DNA of 64,000 nucleotides, taken from Candidatus Epilinea brevis. Its GTDB lineage: Bacteria; Chloroflexota; Anaerolineae; Epilineales; Epilineaceae. Both the position numbers and the translations under genes were made by a program. Shown piece by piece: positions 24,549 through 33,091 of the stretch; the stretch's first letter is position 1, and each line of letters opens with the position of its first letter. The notes under the pieces were generated by a model. That model worked only from the letters and a program-made list of their open reading frames with translations. It was not told the DNA's origin and did not search any database. The DNA is taken from the NCBI GenBank assembly GCA_016710785.1, contig JADJUE010000001.1, positions 620,001-684,000 of the forward strand, in the 5' to 3' direction.

Positions 24549-25670
24549 ATGGACATCCCCCTGGACCCCACCGCCGCCAAGGTCGCCTGGCAGGCGGAAC
24601 TGGACAACGCCTTCATCTATACGGCCATGGCCGATGCCGAGGCCTCGCCCCAGGTGGCGGAGGTCTACCGCAACCTGGCGCAGACAGAGCGCGGTCACGC
24701 CGCCCATCTGGCGGCGCAGTTGAGCGCGGCACCGCCGCCGCATCGCCCCAGCTGGCGGGCGCGCACCCTGGCCACGGTGGCCCGTCGTCTGGGCCCCGGA
24801 GCGGTGCTGCCCACGATGCTGCAGGGCGAGAAGGCCGACAGCCTGGCCTACCAGCGCCAGGCGCAGATAGGCGGGCAGCCGCTGGCGGGGGATGAAGCGG
24901 GGCATGCCCGCATCCTGGCCGCCATCGCCTCGTCGCGCGTGGGCGGCATGTCCGGCACTGATCTGGCGCGGCTGGAAGGCCGGCATCGGGGCGCGGCGGG
25001 CAACGCCTTGCGCGCCGCGGTGTTGGGCGCCAACGACGGGCTGGTGTCCAACCTCAGCCTGGTGATGGGCGTTGCCGGCGCGGCGGTCGACGACAAGGCC
25101 CTGCTGCTCACCGGTCTGGCCGGCCTTCTGGCCGGCGCCATCTCCATGGCCCTGGGTGAATGGCTGAGCGTGCAGAGCTCCCGCGAGCTCTACACCCGCC
25201 AGATCGGCATCGAGGCGGCGGAGCTGAAAGCGGCCCCGGAAGAGGAGGCCAAGGAGCTGGCGCTGATCTACCAGGCCAAGGGCGTCCCCGCCGAACAAGC
25301 GCGGGAGATGGCCGCCAGCATCCTGGCCAACCCGGACCGCGCCCTGGACACCCTGGTGCGCGAGGAGCTGTCCATCGACCCGGCCGAACTGGGCGGCTCG
25401 GCCTGGGAAGCGGCCATCGCCTCCTTCCTGCTCTTCGCCCTGGGAGCCGTCATCCCCGTGGCCCCCTTCTTCTTCGCCGGCGGCAACACGGCGGTGATCG
25501 TCAGTCTGGCGCTCAGCGCGGTGGGGCTCTTCGCCATCGGAGCGGGCATCTCCCTCTTCACCGGACGGGGCACCCTGTTCAGCGGTTTCCGGCAGATGCT
25601 CTTCGGCCTGCTCGCCGCGGCCATCACCTATGGCGTCGGCTGGCTGATGGGCGTGTCGCTGGCGGGCTGA
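24549..25670 (+). CDS. Ferritin-like and VIT1/CCC1 fusion (iron/manganese transporter)
   Basis: In this 373-residue protein the first 150 residues form a ferritin/rubrerythrin-like four-helix domain with spaced acidic and His residues (AELDNAFIYTAMADAE, AQTERGHAAH, GDEAGHARIL). These are candidate di-iron ligands. The rest is a VIT1/CCC1 membrane domain: LGANDGLVSNLSLVMGV, GAISMALGEWLSVQSS, and three C-terminal membrane helices. Family members such as MbfA export Fe2+ or Mn2+, with the ferritin part sensing or delivering metal. AAGGAGA precedes ATG 24549. It is a single gene. A half GTAGGGGCGG repeat (25683-25692, minus orientation) lies just after the stop. Confidence 0.9.
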   Translation: MDIPLDPTAAKVAWQAELDNAFIYTAMADAEASPQVAEVYRNLAQTERGHAAHLAAQLSAAPPPHRPSWRARTLATVARRLGPGAVLPTMLQGEKADSLAYQRQAQIGGQPLAGDEAGHARILAAIASSRVGGMSGTDLARLEGRHRGAAGNALRAAVLGANDGLVSNLSLVMGVAGAAVDDKALLLTGLAGLLAGAISMALGEWLSVQSSRELYTRQIGIEAAELKAAPEEEAKELALIYQAKGVPAEQAREMAASILANPDRALDTLVREELSIDPAELGGSAWEAAIASFLLFALGAVIPVAPFFFAGGNTAVIVSLALSAVGLFAIGAGISLFTGRGTLFSGFRQMLFGLLAAAITYGVGWLMGVSLAG

Positions 25671-25682
25671 ATTGCGGACGAA

Positions 25683-25692
25683 CCGCCCCTAC
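25683..25692 (-). repeat. Half-site of the GTAGGGGCGG repeat family
   Basis: CCGCCCCTAC reads GTAGGGGCGG on the minus strand, 13 bases after the VIT1 gene. Its partner arm is missing. The spacer to 25878 holds nothing else beyond a TAAACT -10-like box near 25757. Confidence 0.5.
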
Positions 25693-25878
25693 GTGTCGCC
25701 AGATGACGTTCGATGCGAATGCCCTGGGGCGACTATACAAACCCCCTTCCCGTGTGGTAAACTCTGCGTTAAGTTTCGCGTGTTGGTCCGCGGCGCCGGC
25801 TGGCGATTCGGGCCGCGTGTGGTTTGGCCGGGCTACCGGTAGCCCTCATACCTATTAGATCCATAGGAGGCAGCAGAC

Positions 25879-26568
25879 ATGATGCGACGCACCCTGGCCG
25901 CGCTGGCGGCCCTCGGACTGGCCGCCTCGCTGGCGGCGCCCATCTTCGCCCAGGACATCCTGGGCATGAGCCTGCGCCCGGCGCCCGGCAGCAAAGACCT
26001 GGCCGGCACGGGCCTCATCGACATCACCCGCGGCGAAAAGGCGGGCAACTTCAACGTCAAGGTGGACCTGTCCAAGGCCGCCGAGTCGCTGGACCTGAGC
26101 AAGTTCGAAGGCGCCGGCGCCTTCGTGGTCTGGGCGGTGGACATGGAAGGCCTGCGCCACAGCCTGGGCGCGCTGGACGACAAGATGGTCCTGGCCGACA
26201 CCCTCGTCGACTACACGGTGGCCAAGGTCTACGTGACGGCCGAGGCGAACGCCAAGGTCGCCGCCCCCAGCGCGCCGCTCTATGTGGTGACCCTGCGCCA
26301 GGTGACGGAGCAGGAAAGCGCCCCGGCCGCCGACAGCAAGGCGGTCGCCGCCGCTGCCACGGCCACCACGGACAGCAAGGCCACGGCGCCGACCACGGCG
26401 GCCGCGGGATCGACGACCGCCGCCACCCCGACGGCGGTGGCCAAGGCCGACGCCAAGCCCAGCACCCTGCCGACGACCGGCAGCGGGACCTCGGACCTGC
26501 TGGTCATGGGGCTGCTGGCGCTCTTGTTCGTCGGCGTGGGCCTGAAGCTGAGCGGCAGCCGGGCCTGA
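25879..26568 (+). CDS. LPxTG-anchored surface protein
   Basis: This 229-residue exported protein has a signal peptide (LAALAALGLAASLAAPIFA) after MMRR, a globular part of about 120 residues (GTGLIDITRGEKAGNFNVKV), then an Ala/Thr-rich spacer. It ends with L197-P-T-T-G, a hydrophobic segment (LLVMGLLALLFVGVGL) and SGSRA. LPxTG plus a membrane segment and basic tail is the sortase anchoring signal, which differs from the LP motif of other proteins here. No sortase is in the window. The globular domain is unknown, possibly anti-sigma- or spondin-like from its NFNVKVDLS pattern. AGGAGG precedes ATG 25879, and a hairpin terminator follows. Confidence 0.8.
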   Translation: MMRRTLAALAALGLAASLAAPIFAQDILGMSLRPAPGSKDLAGTGLIDITRGEKAGNFNVKVDLSKAAESLDLSKFEGAGAFVVWAVDMEGLRHSLGALDDKMVLADTLVDYTVAKVYVTAEANAKVAAPSAPLYVVTLRQVTEQESAPAADSKAVAAAATATTDSKATAPTTAAAGSTTAATPTAVAKADAKPSTLPTTGSGTSDLLVMGLLALLFVGVGLKLSGSRA

Positions 26569-26659
26569 GCGCCGGAAGGCGCCGTCCGCGGTAGGCTGCC
26601 GCGGCGATCGCCGCAGCCAGGCGCGGGCGGCACAGGTGACGGTCTTGCGATCACGAACG

Positions 26660-26699
26660 ACGAGGGGTGGCGGAATCCGTCACCCCTCGTTCTTGTTCT
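26660..26699 (+). terminator. Rho-independent-like terminator after the LPxTG gene
   Basis: ACGAGGGGTG (26660-26669) pairs perfectly with CACCCCTCGT (26681-26690). The loop contains a second small stem (CGGA/TCCG). A T-rich stretch TCTTGTTCTC follows. It lies about 90 bases after the stop. Confidence 0.65.
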
Positions 26700-26852
26700 C
26701 GTCCGGGCCCTGGTCCAGCGCGAGCCGCTATGACCCGCGCCGCGGCGGCGCGTCCGGGCGAGCGCTTTACGTCCCCCCCAGCACCCGCTATCATCTGCGC
26801 CCATACGGTTCGCGCCCTGCCCCGGCCAACGGTTCAACAGGAGGGGAGCAGC

Positions 26853-27458
26853 ATGACCACAACAGCATCCGTGAGCATCGCCATTCGCCGCGCCGGCAAG
26901 AGGACGCTCGGGGCCGCAGCCCTGACCTTGGCCATCGCCGCGCTCCTGGCCGCCCGCCAAGGCGCCGCAGCCGCGCCGGCTGAGCCCGGGCAGCCCGACC
27001 ATCGTGGCGGCCCCATCATCATCATCGACCCCGGCTGGCCCTTCCCGGCCGAGCCCTTCCCGCGCCATTGCCCGCATCCCTGCCCGCGGCTCATCATCCG
27101 CTTCCCCTGCGGCAATCCCGCCGCCGGCCTCCTCCCCGGAGATCCCGGCCTGCCCAACCCCGGGGCGACCGCCGGCCCCACGGCCACCGTGCGGCCCATG
27201 CCTTCGCCCACACCGGGCGGCGTGGCCGCCGCGCAGACCTACAAGGTCTGCCCGCAGCTGCTGAAGGCCATTCCGCAGGCCGTGCAGGACGCGGCCGTGG
27301 CGGAGCCCTGGCGGGTCTACGGCTTCAACCAGAAGTCCAACCCCAACATCCCCTTCCATCCCCTGTGGAACCCCTACCGCACCTGGCTGTCGCTGCGGGA
27401 TCCGCGGCAGCCGTACAGCATCTGCAACACGCCGCTGTGGAAGGCGGGCTGCCCGTAG
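26853..27458 (+). CDS. Cys/Pro-rich secreted protein of unknown function
   Basis: This 201-residue protein starts at ATG 26853 behind GGAGGGG. A signal peptide (LGAAALTLAIAALLAARQGAA) is followed by GGPIIIIDPGWPFPAEPFPR, then HCPHPCPRLIIRFPCGNP with three cysteines, a Pro/Thr/Ala linker, and a C-terminal domain. The domain begins TYKVCPQLLKAIP and ends WNPYRTWLSLRDPRQP-YSICNTPLWKAGCP. The even number of cysteines suggests disulfides outside the cell. No family is recognised. It overlaps the proposed start of carbamate kinase by 22 bases. The TAG stop is followed by GGG, similar to the GTAGGGG repeats. Confidence 0.65.
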   Translation: MTTTASVSIAIRRAGKRTLGAAALTLAIAALLAARQGAAAAPAEPGQPDHRGGPIIIIDPGWPFPAEPFPRHCPHPCPRLIIRFPCGNPAAGLLPGDPGLPNPGATAGPTATVRPMPSPTPGGVAAAQTYKVCPQLLKAIPQAVQDAAVAEPWRVYGFNQKSNPNIPFHPLWNPYRTWLSLRDPRQPYSICNTPLWKAGCP

Positions 27459-28408
27459 GGGACGCCCCGCCTCGCCCCCTCATCGTCGCCCTGGGGGGCA
27501 ACGCCCTGTTGCCCAAGCGCTCGCGCGGTCGGCTGGAGGACCAGTGGCGGGCGACCCGCGCGGCGGCCGAACACGTGGCGCAGCTGGCCGGCAGCGGCCA
27601 GCCGCTGCTCGTCGTACACGGTAACGGCCCCCAGGTGGGCCTCGAACTGCAGCGCGCCGCCCTGACCGAGGCCGCCCTGCCCGCGGTGACGGTGGACATG
27701 GCGGTGGCCAACACCCAGGGCGCCTTGGGCTACAGCCTGGCCCGCGCCCTGGGCGACGCCCTGGCGGCGCGCGGCCTGGAGCGCCCCGTGGCGGCCCTCA
27801 TCACCCAGGTGCTGGTGGCCGCGGACGATCCGGCCTTCCGCGCTCCGGACAAGCCCATCGGCCCCTGGCTGACAGCGGAGCAGGCCGAAACGCTGCGGCG
27901 CGAGCAAGGCTGGACCTTGGTCGCCCTTGGCCCCGAGCCCCGCGGTTGGCGGCGGCTGGTGGCCTCGCCCCAGCCCCTGGCCGTCCTGGAACTGCCGGCG
28001 ATCCGGTCCTTGTTGGCCACCGGAACCGTGGTCGTCGCCGGCGGCGGCGGAGGCATCCCCGTGCAGCGCAAGGGCAGCCGCCTCGAGGGCGTGGCGGCGG
28101 TGGTGGACAAGGACCGGACGGCGGCCCTGCTGGCGCAAGACCTGTCGGCCGCGGGCCTGCTCATCGCCACCGACGTGCGCGGCGTGGCCCTGCATTACGG
28201 GCAGACGGACGAATCCTGGCCGCGCCGCCTGACCGTGGCGGAGGCCGAGGCGCTGCTCGCCGGAGAGGCCCTGGGCGCGGGTTCCATGCGCCCCAAGGTG
28301 GCCGCGGCGCTCGCCGTTGCCCGCGCCGGGGGGCGGGCGGTGATCTGCCACCTGGAGGCGATGGCCGAGGCCTGGGCGGGGGAGGCGGGGACCGAGGTGG
28401 GGGGCTAG
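27437..28408 (+). CDS. arcC: Carbamate kinase
   Basis: This amino-acid-kinase-fold enzyme interconverts ATP plus carbamate with ADP plus carbamoyl phosphate. Motifs in order are LIVALGGNALL, VVHGNGPQVG, DKPIGPWL, VVAGGGGGIPV, VVDKDRTAALLA, LIATDVRGVAL and GSMRPKVAAALA, all typical of ArcC and in the usual order over about 310 residues. The only in-frame start near the expected N-terminus is GTG 27437, inside the end of the previous gene, so the start is tentative; 323 residues result. No arginine deiminase or ornithine carbamoyltransferase is nearby, so the pathway (arginine, purine or agmatine catabolism) cannot be told. Confidence 0.88.
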   Translation: MEGGLPVGDAPPRPLIVALGGNALLPKRSRGRLEDQWRATRAAAEHVAQLAGSGQPLLVVHGNGPQVGLELQRAALTEAALPAVTVDMAVANTQGALGYSLARALGDALAARGLERPVAALITQVLVAADDPAFRAPDKPIGPWLTAEQAETLRREQGWTLVALGPEPRGWRRLVASPQPLAVLELPAIRSLLATGTVVVAGGGGGIPVQRKGSRLEGVAAVVDKDRTAALLAQDLSAAGLLIATDVRGVALHYGQTDESWPRRLTVAEAEALLAGEALGAGSMRPKVAAALAVARAGGRAVICHLEAMAEAWAGEAGTEVGG

Positions 28409-28442
28409 GCCATTCGTAGGTCGGCTGTAGCGCTCGCCGCAC

Positions 28443-28598
28443 GCCCGGGGGCAAAACAGCCCCGGGCTCTACCATTGGAATGTCCCCTACGGGGACAAGG
28501 ATGTCGTGAAGCCGCATGGTGGTTACGATATCGGAATGGTTCTGCTGTCCCGCTGGGACATCCCGATGGACGAGCCCGGGGCTGCTTTGCCCCCGGGC
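28443..28598. repeat. Inverted-repeat element with 44-bp hairpin-bearing arms
   Basis: The left arm (28443-28487) and right arm (28555-28598) are inverted copies with five or six mismatches around a 67-bp centre. Each arm contains its own stem, GCCCGGGG paired with CCCCGGGC. The right arm and about 25 bp beyond it match 11040-11110 in opposite orientation. It fills most of the spacer between carbamate kinase and the vWA gene and codes for nothing obvious. The structure resembles a MITE or REP-type element. Confidence 0.6.
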
Positions 28599-28698
28599 GA
28601 TCGGGGCGGCGCGCTCTGGTCGCTGCCAGGCCGCCACCAGTCTTGCCCTGGGGACTAGGCGGGCCGGAGGGCTGGTGCCGTCCGGCCCGCCTCGACCC

Positions 28699-31467
28699 TC
28701 ACCGCTCGCCCCACACCCCTTCCGCCGGGCAGTCCATCCAGCCGGCGAGTCGCTGGAAGGCCCGCAGGGCGGCGTCACGGTCCGGGGCCGCCTGGTAGCG
28801 CTCGGGGCTGTCGGCGATGGCCGCCAGGGTGGGGGCGTCCACCTCCTGGCCCAGGCCCACGGTGTAGACCTCCAGCTTCAGGCGACGGGCGCGATAGGCC
28901 GCGGCGACGGCATCCGTCGGCGCCGCCTCATGCGCCCGGCCATCGCTGAGCAGCAGGATGACGCCGCGGGTCATGGCGCGGCGCTCCTCGCCCAGCAGCA
29001 GGTCCGTCGCCAGGTTCAGCCCCTTGTCCAGGGCGGTACCGCTGCCCAGCTGCAGCTGCGCCAGGGAGCGGCGGATGGCGTCCGCGTCGCGGCCCAGCGG
29101 CAACAGCTGCCGCGCCGCGGCATCGGTGGCCACCAGGGCCACGCGGTGCCGGGTCAGGTCCAGGCCCTGCAGCAGGGTATCGATCGCCGCCTGAGCGGCT
29201 TCAAACTTGCTGCCATCGGCGCCCAGGCGTTCGCCCATGCTCAAGGAGCTGTCGATGACCAGCACCAGGTCCACCGCCTGATTCGAGCCGGCTTCGCGCA
29301 ACATGAGCGGCAGGTAGATCGGCGAGGGGCCGGCGGGGGTGGCGGTGGGACTGGCGTAGGGCGCCGGCTCCGTCGCGGTCGGGATGACCGCCGTCGCGGT
29401 GGGCGGCTCAGGTGTCGGCGTGACCGGCACGTCCACCGGCTTGGAGCTCGTTTGCCCATTCAGGGTCGACATCTGCAGCATCGGGAGGTTGGAGGAGAGC
29501 CCCAGGGCGCCGCTGCCACCGGCCACGGCCTCCACGGCGAAGGTCAGCTGCAGGCCACCGTAGGGCAGGCGCGGCAGGCGCCAATGGGCGCCGCTGTCAT
29601 CCACCGTGTCGGGCGCCACCGAGAAGCTGCCCGGCACCAGGCGCAGATGGGCCGGCACCGTCAGGTCCAGGTTGACCGCCTCCACGCCGCGGCGGGCGAG
29701 CAGGTCCTGGGCGATGCTGTCCAGCACCTGCGGCAGATCGGCGTTCAGCGGGACATTGAAGAAATGGCGGGGGCTGGAGGCGGCCATCTGCATGCACATC
29801 GCATCGCAGCCGCCGCCGAGGCAGACGGCATGCAGCACGACACCATCGGCCTTGACGTCCCGGGCGGCGACCAGCACGGGGTCGCAGCCGGCATTGTTCG
29901 CGCCATCCGTGAAGACCACCAGGTCTTTTCCGCCGATCCAGGACCCGTCCTTCTTCATGGCCCGGTGTCCCTCCTGAAGCCCCAAGGCGATGTTCGTCCC
30001 ACCTTCGGCCGGGGCGATCCGGTCCACGCAGCCACGCAGCTTGCCGAAGTCGCCCGTCAAGTCGCAGAGCAGATCAGACACATTGTTGAAGCGGACGATG
30101 GCGGCGGCGAAGTCATCGGCGGCGATGGTCTCCAGGCGATCCAGCATCAGGCGCGCACCCTCCAGCAAGCGGGTGATGGGCTCACCGGACATCGACCCCG
30201 ACCGGTCGGCCACGAGCACCAGATGCGTGTGACCGGGCGGTTCGGGCAGGGTCATGTCCAGGGTGGCGGTCACCGCGCTCTGCTGCCCCAGGGCCAGGCT
30301 GTCGCGTTCCAGGATCAGAGCGCTGCGGATGGCCGGCCGCGGATCCGAACCGCCGGGAAGGACGGTGATGGTCTCGATGGCGGCGGAGACAGTGCCCGTC
30401 TGACCTTGCAGATCCGTGAAGGAGGCCGTGGAGCCATGTCCGGAGGGCGTGGTGCCGACCTCTAGGGGTCGCAACAGGTAGGTCACGGTCAGGGGTCCCT
30501 CGGGGATGCCAGCCCATTCCCAGGTCAGCCGGGACGCCGCGGGGTCCCAGACCGCAGCTGGGACCTCGCTGCCGGCGACGAACTCCAAGTTGGGGGTCAG
30601 CTGCTCGCTCAGCGTCAGTCGGCGGAGCCCGTTCCCGAAGGCGCGGATCTTCCGCAGCATGTCGGCAATCGCATCCGATTGCGCGATGTCGAAGTGGTAG
30701 CGCGCCGAGCTGGCCGCTTCCCGCATGCATTGCGCGTCGCAGCCAGCGGCGACGCAGACGGTCACCATCAGCACGCCCTGGCCCTTGGCTCGGCGCGCTG
30801 CCGACTTGACGGGATCGCAGCCCAGGTTGTTGGCCCCGTCGGAAAGCACGATCATGACCTCGTTAGGGGTGACGGTCGCCCCCAGACCCTTGCGGCCGTC
30901 GTCCAGCACCGTGAGAGCGTCGGTGATACCCTTTGCGAGGTCGCTGCCGCCTTTGGCCGGCAGGTTCTGGAGACAGGCATCCATGAGCGCCAGGCTCTTC
31001 GTCAAGCCACAGCGCTTGACCACGGCATCGTTGAAGGCCACCAGTCCGACGCGGGTGACCGTCGTCTGATCCGCCAACAGGTCCTGGGTCCATGCCCGCA
31101 ACACGCCCACCGTGTCGGTCAGCGGCTTGCCGGCCATGGATCCGGAGACGTCCAGGGCGAACACGACGTGCAGGGGATTGGCGACCCTGGCGCAGTCAGC
31201 CTTGAAGACCGTCGTCACCGTCACCGAATCGCCCAAGGTGACGGTTTTTGGATTCGCCGTGCGGGTCAGCTGGGCGACGCAGGCGGATTCCTGGGCCTGG
31301 GTGACTGCCGGAGCGCGCAGGCCGCCCAGCAGCGCCAGGGATCCGGCCGCCAACAGAACGGCCGCGAGCCAGACGCGGGGATGGGAACGGCGAAGGCCGC
31401 TGCGGCGTGGCGGGTGGTCGCCAGGGCTCGGGTCCAGGTCAAGCTCTCGGTCGTGGCGCATATCCAT
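28699..31467 (-). CDS. Surface protein with three vWA domains and internal LP motif
   Basis: This 922-residue protein starts at ATG 31467 (AAGGAG upstream). After a basic cytoplasmic start and a membrane/signal segment (VWLAAVLLAAGSLALLGGL) come three vWA domains with MIDAS motifs DVSGSM (106), DRSGSM (421) and DSSLSM (739). Beta-sandwich segments lie between the first and second, and a Pro/Thr linker plus the LP motif IYLPLMLR precedes the third. Cys pairs in the first two (CDPVKSA with CVAAGCDAQCM, CDPVLVA with CLGGGCDAMCM) are conserved, showing internal duplication. The third domain ends GWMDCPAEG. It is probably a metal-dependent adhesin on the surface. It follows an ECF sigma/anti-sigma pair on the same strand by 148 bases. 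Confidence 0.85.
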   Translation of the reverse strand: MDMRHDRELDLDPSPGDHPPRRSGLRRSHPRVWLAAVLLAAGSLALLGGLRAPAVTQAQESACVAQLTRTANPKTVTLGDSVTVTTVFKADCARVANPLHVVFALDVSGSMAGKPLTDTVGVLRAWTQDLLADQTTVTRVGLVAFNDAVVKRCGLTKSLALMDACLQNLPAKGGSDLAKGITDALTVLDDGRKGLGATVTPNEVMIVLSDGANNLGCDPVKSAARRAKGQGVLMVTVCVAAGCDAQCMREAASSARYHFDIAQSDAIADMLRKIRAFGNGLRRLTLSEQLTPNLEFVAGSEVPAAVWDPAASRLTWEWAGIPEGPLTVTYLLRPLEVGTTPSGHGSTASFTDLQGQTGTVSAAIETITVLPGGSDPRPAIRSALILERDSLALGQQSAVTATLDMTLPEPPGHTHLVLVADRSGSMSGEPITRLLEGARLMLDRLETIAADDFAAAIVRFNNVSDLLCDLTGDFGKLRGCVDRIAPAEGGTNIALGLQEGHRAMKKDGSWIGGKDLVVFTDGANNAGCDPVLVAARDVKADGVVLHAVCLGGGCDAMCMQMAASSPRHFFNVPLNADLPQVLDSIAQDLLARRGVEAVNLDLTVPAHLRLVPGSFSVAPDTVDDSGAHWRLPRLPYGGLQLTFAVEAVAGGSGALGLSSNLPMLQMSTLNGQTSSKPVDVPVTPTPEPPTATAVIPTATEPAPYASPTATPAGPSPIYLPLMLREAGSNQAVDLVLVIDSSLSMGERLGADGSKFEAAQAAIDTLLQGLDLTRHRVALVATDAAARQLLPLGRDADAIRRSLAQLQLGSGTALDKGLNLATDLLLGEERRAMTRGVILLLSDGRAHEAAPTDAVAAAYRARRLKLEVYTVGLGQEVDAPTLAAIADSPERYQAAPDRDAALRAFQRLAGWMDCPAEGVWGER

Positions 31468-31615
31468 GAGGTCTTCGCTCCTTATGCGATCATCCAGGTG
31501 GGGCCGCGGTCCGGGCATCCTTGCCGGTCGGCGGCGCTTCGATGCGGATGGGTACCGCAGGCGGGGAGCGGGGTTCCGCCGCCACACGGGTGGCGATCGC
31601 GCCGATGGTGATCGG

Positions 31616-33091
31616 CTACGGATCGACCGTCAGCCGCACCCCGTCCACGGGCGCCAACGCAGACACCGCCAGCGCGTCGGACTGCTCCCAGGCGCCGGCA
31701 CCGCCCCACCAGGCCAGACGCGGCTGACGCCAGTCGGCGGCCGCCGCCAGATGCCAGGCGCCCGGCGGCAGGGACAGGCTGAAGCCGCCGTCCGCGCCGC
31801 TGAAGACCGACCAGACCAGGCGCGGCCCCGCGTCCTCGCCGTCCGGCGGATAGGCCGCCACCACCAGGGCGCGGGCCAGGGGCCGACCCGCGGCGTCCAG
31901 CACCTGACCGCGGATCAGGCCGGGGGGACTGGGCTCCAGGTAGAAGTCCGCCCGCCGGCTCTGCCCCGCGGCCATTTCAACAGGCTCGGCCAAGAGCGGG
32001 TTGGGGCTACCGCCGTACCACATCAGCTGGTAGGCCGCGGTCTCCGCATGCAGCAGCCAGCGCCCCGGCGGCAGCTCCAGCCGGTAGCCGCCGTCGCTGC
32101 CCGTAGACGCCTTGCGTGCCCCTTGAGCCGGGTCCAACGGCTCGGCGTAGACATCGATCTCCGCCCGCGGCTGGCCGTCCGGGCCGTGCACCCGGCCGGT
32201 CAGGATGCCCTGCGAGGGAGGCGCCGTGGCCGGCGGCATCGGCGTCCACACATCCGTGGGCAGGGCGATGGGGGTCTGGCTGCTCACGGGAAGCGTCGTG
32301 GCCGGCTCATCGCGCGGATCATCCGTCGGGTCTTCCTTCGGATCCTCCGTGGGATCGTCCCCGGGATGATCACGCGTGGTCGCCGGGTCGCCGTAGGCCA
32401 GCGGGCCGGCGCCCGGATCGGCCGTGGGTCCTGTGGCTGTGGACCCATCGGTCGGCGGTCGAGCCGCCGTGCCCGCCGGACCCGGCACCATGGCCCGATC
32501 CGCGGCCGTTGGCGGCGCGTCAGGAGCGAGCGGCTGCCTTGCCGGCGGGATTGCCGCGCCGGGCCTGCGCCGCAGCGCTGACAGGGCGGAGATCTCCGAT
32601 GCCGGGTCGAGCGCGGCGTTCGCCGAGATCGTCGGCTTCGTCGGGATCCCTGCCGGGGACAACGTTCTCGCCCGACCACCGGGGCCGCGGCCTGCGCCAT
32701 CCGCCGGCTCACCGGACCGCGACATCGCCGTCCGCGACTCACCGGCGTCGGCATCGCCGGACGGCATCGCCTCGCGCAAGACCTGTCGGCCGGCCAGACC
32801 GAGGGCCAGCAGGAGCGCCAGAAGCGGGAACCACCGCCGCGCCGCGCCCGTGCCGCCGGCCGCCAGAGGGACGCCGGGGCTGTCACCGCCCACGGGCGCG
32901 ACCCAGGCCGGCACCGTCAGCACCCGCTGCGCCACCTGGCGCCGGGCGGCAGCGGCCAGGGCCTGCCACTCGGCCAGCTCCAGGCGGCAGGCCGGGCAGC
33001 CGGCCAGATGCGCGTCCACTGTCGCGCGCGCCGTAGCGCCCAAGGTGCCGGCAGCGTAGGCCGGCAGGTGTGCAAGAATGGGGTCATGCAT
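31616..33091 (-). CDS. Anti-sigma factor with carboxypeptidase-regulatory-like extracellular domains
   Basis: This 491-residue protein has an N-terminal zinc-finger anti-sigma motif, HLAGCPACRLEL (HxxxCxxC). A single membrane segment follows (WFPLLALLLALGLAG, residues about 87-102), then a long Pro/Asp/Thr-rich extracytoplasmic stalk including the repeats DDPTEDPKEDPTDDPRDEP. Two carboxypeptidase-regulatory-like beta domains end it (GILTGRVHGPDGQPRAEIDV and IRGQVLDAAGRPLARALVV). ATG 33091 overlaps the sigma gene by 8 bases. It should hold the ECF sigma factor at the membrane and release it in response to an outside signal sensed by the beta domains. Confidence 0.85.
   Translation of the reverse strand: MHDPILAHLPAYAAGTLGATARATVDAHLAGCPACRLELAEWQALAAAARRQVAQRVLTVPAWVAPVGGDSPGVPLAAGGTGAARRWFPLLALLLALGLAGRQVLREAMPSGDADAGESRTAMSRSGEPADGAGRGPGGRARTLSPAGIPTKPTISANAALDPASEISALSALRRRPGAAIPPARQPLAPDAPPTAADRAMVPGPAGTAARPPTDGSTATGPTADPGAGPLAYGDPATTRDHPGDDPTEDPKEDPTDDPRDEPATTLPVSSQTPIALPTDVWTPMPPATAPPSQGILTGRVHGPDGQPRAEIDVYAEPLDPAQGARKASTGSDGGYRLELPPGRWLLHAETAAYQLMWYGGSPNPLLAEPVEMAAGQSRRADFYLEPSPPGLIRGQVLDAAGRPLARALVVAAYPPDGEDAGPRLVWSVFSGADGGFSLSLPPGAWHLAAAADWRQPRLAWWGGAGAWEQSDALAVSALAPVDGVRLTVDP

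Noticed and set aside
28516..30465. Plus-strand frame of 649 codons opposite the triple-vWA gene
   Set aside because: Antisense shadow; no recognisable fold, while the minus strand has three MIDAS motifs.
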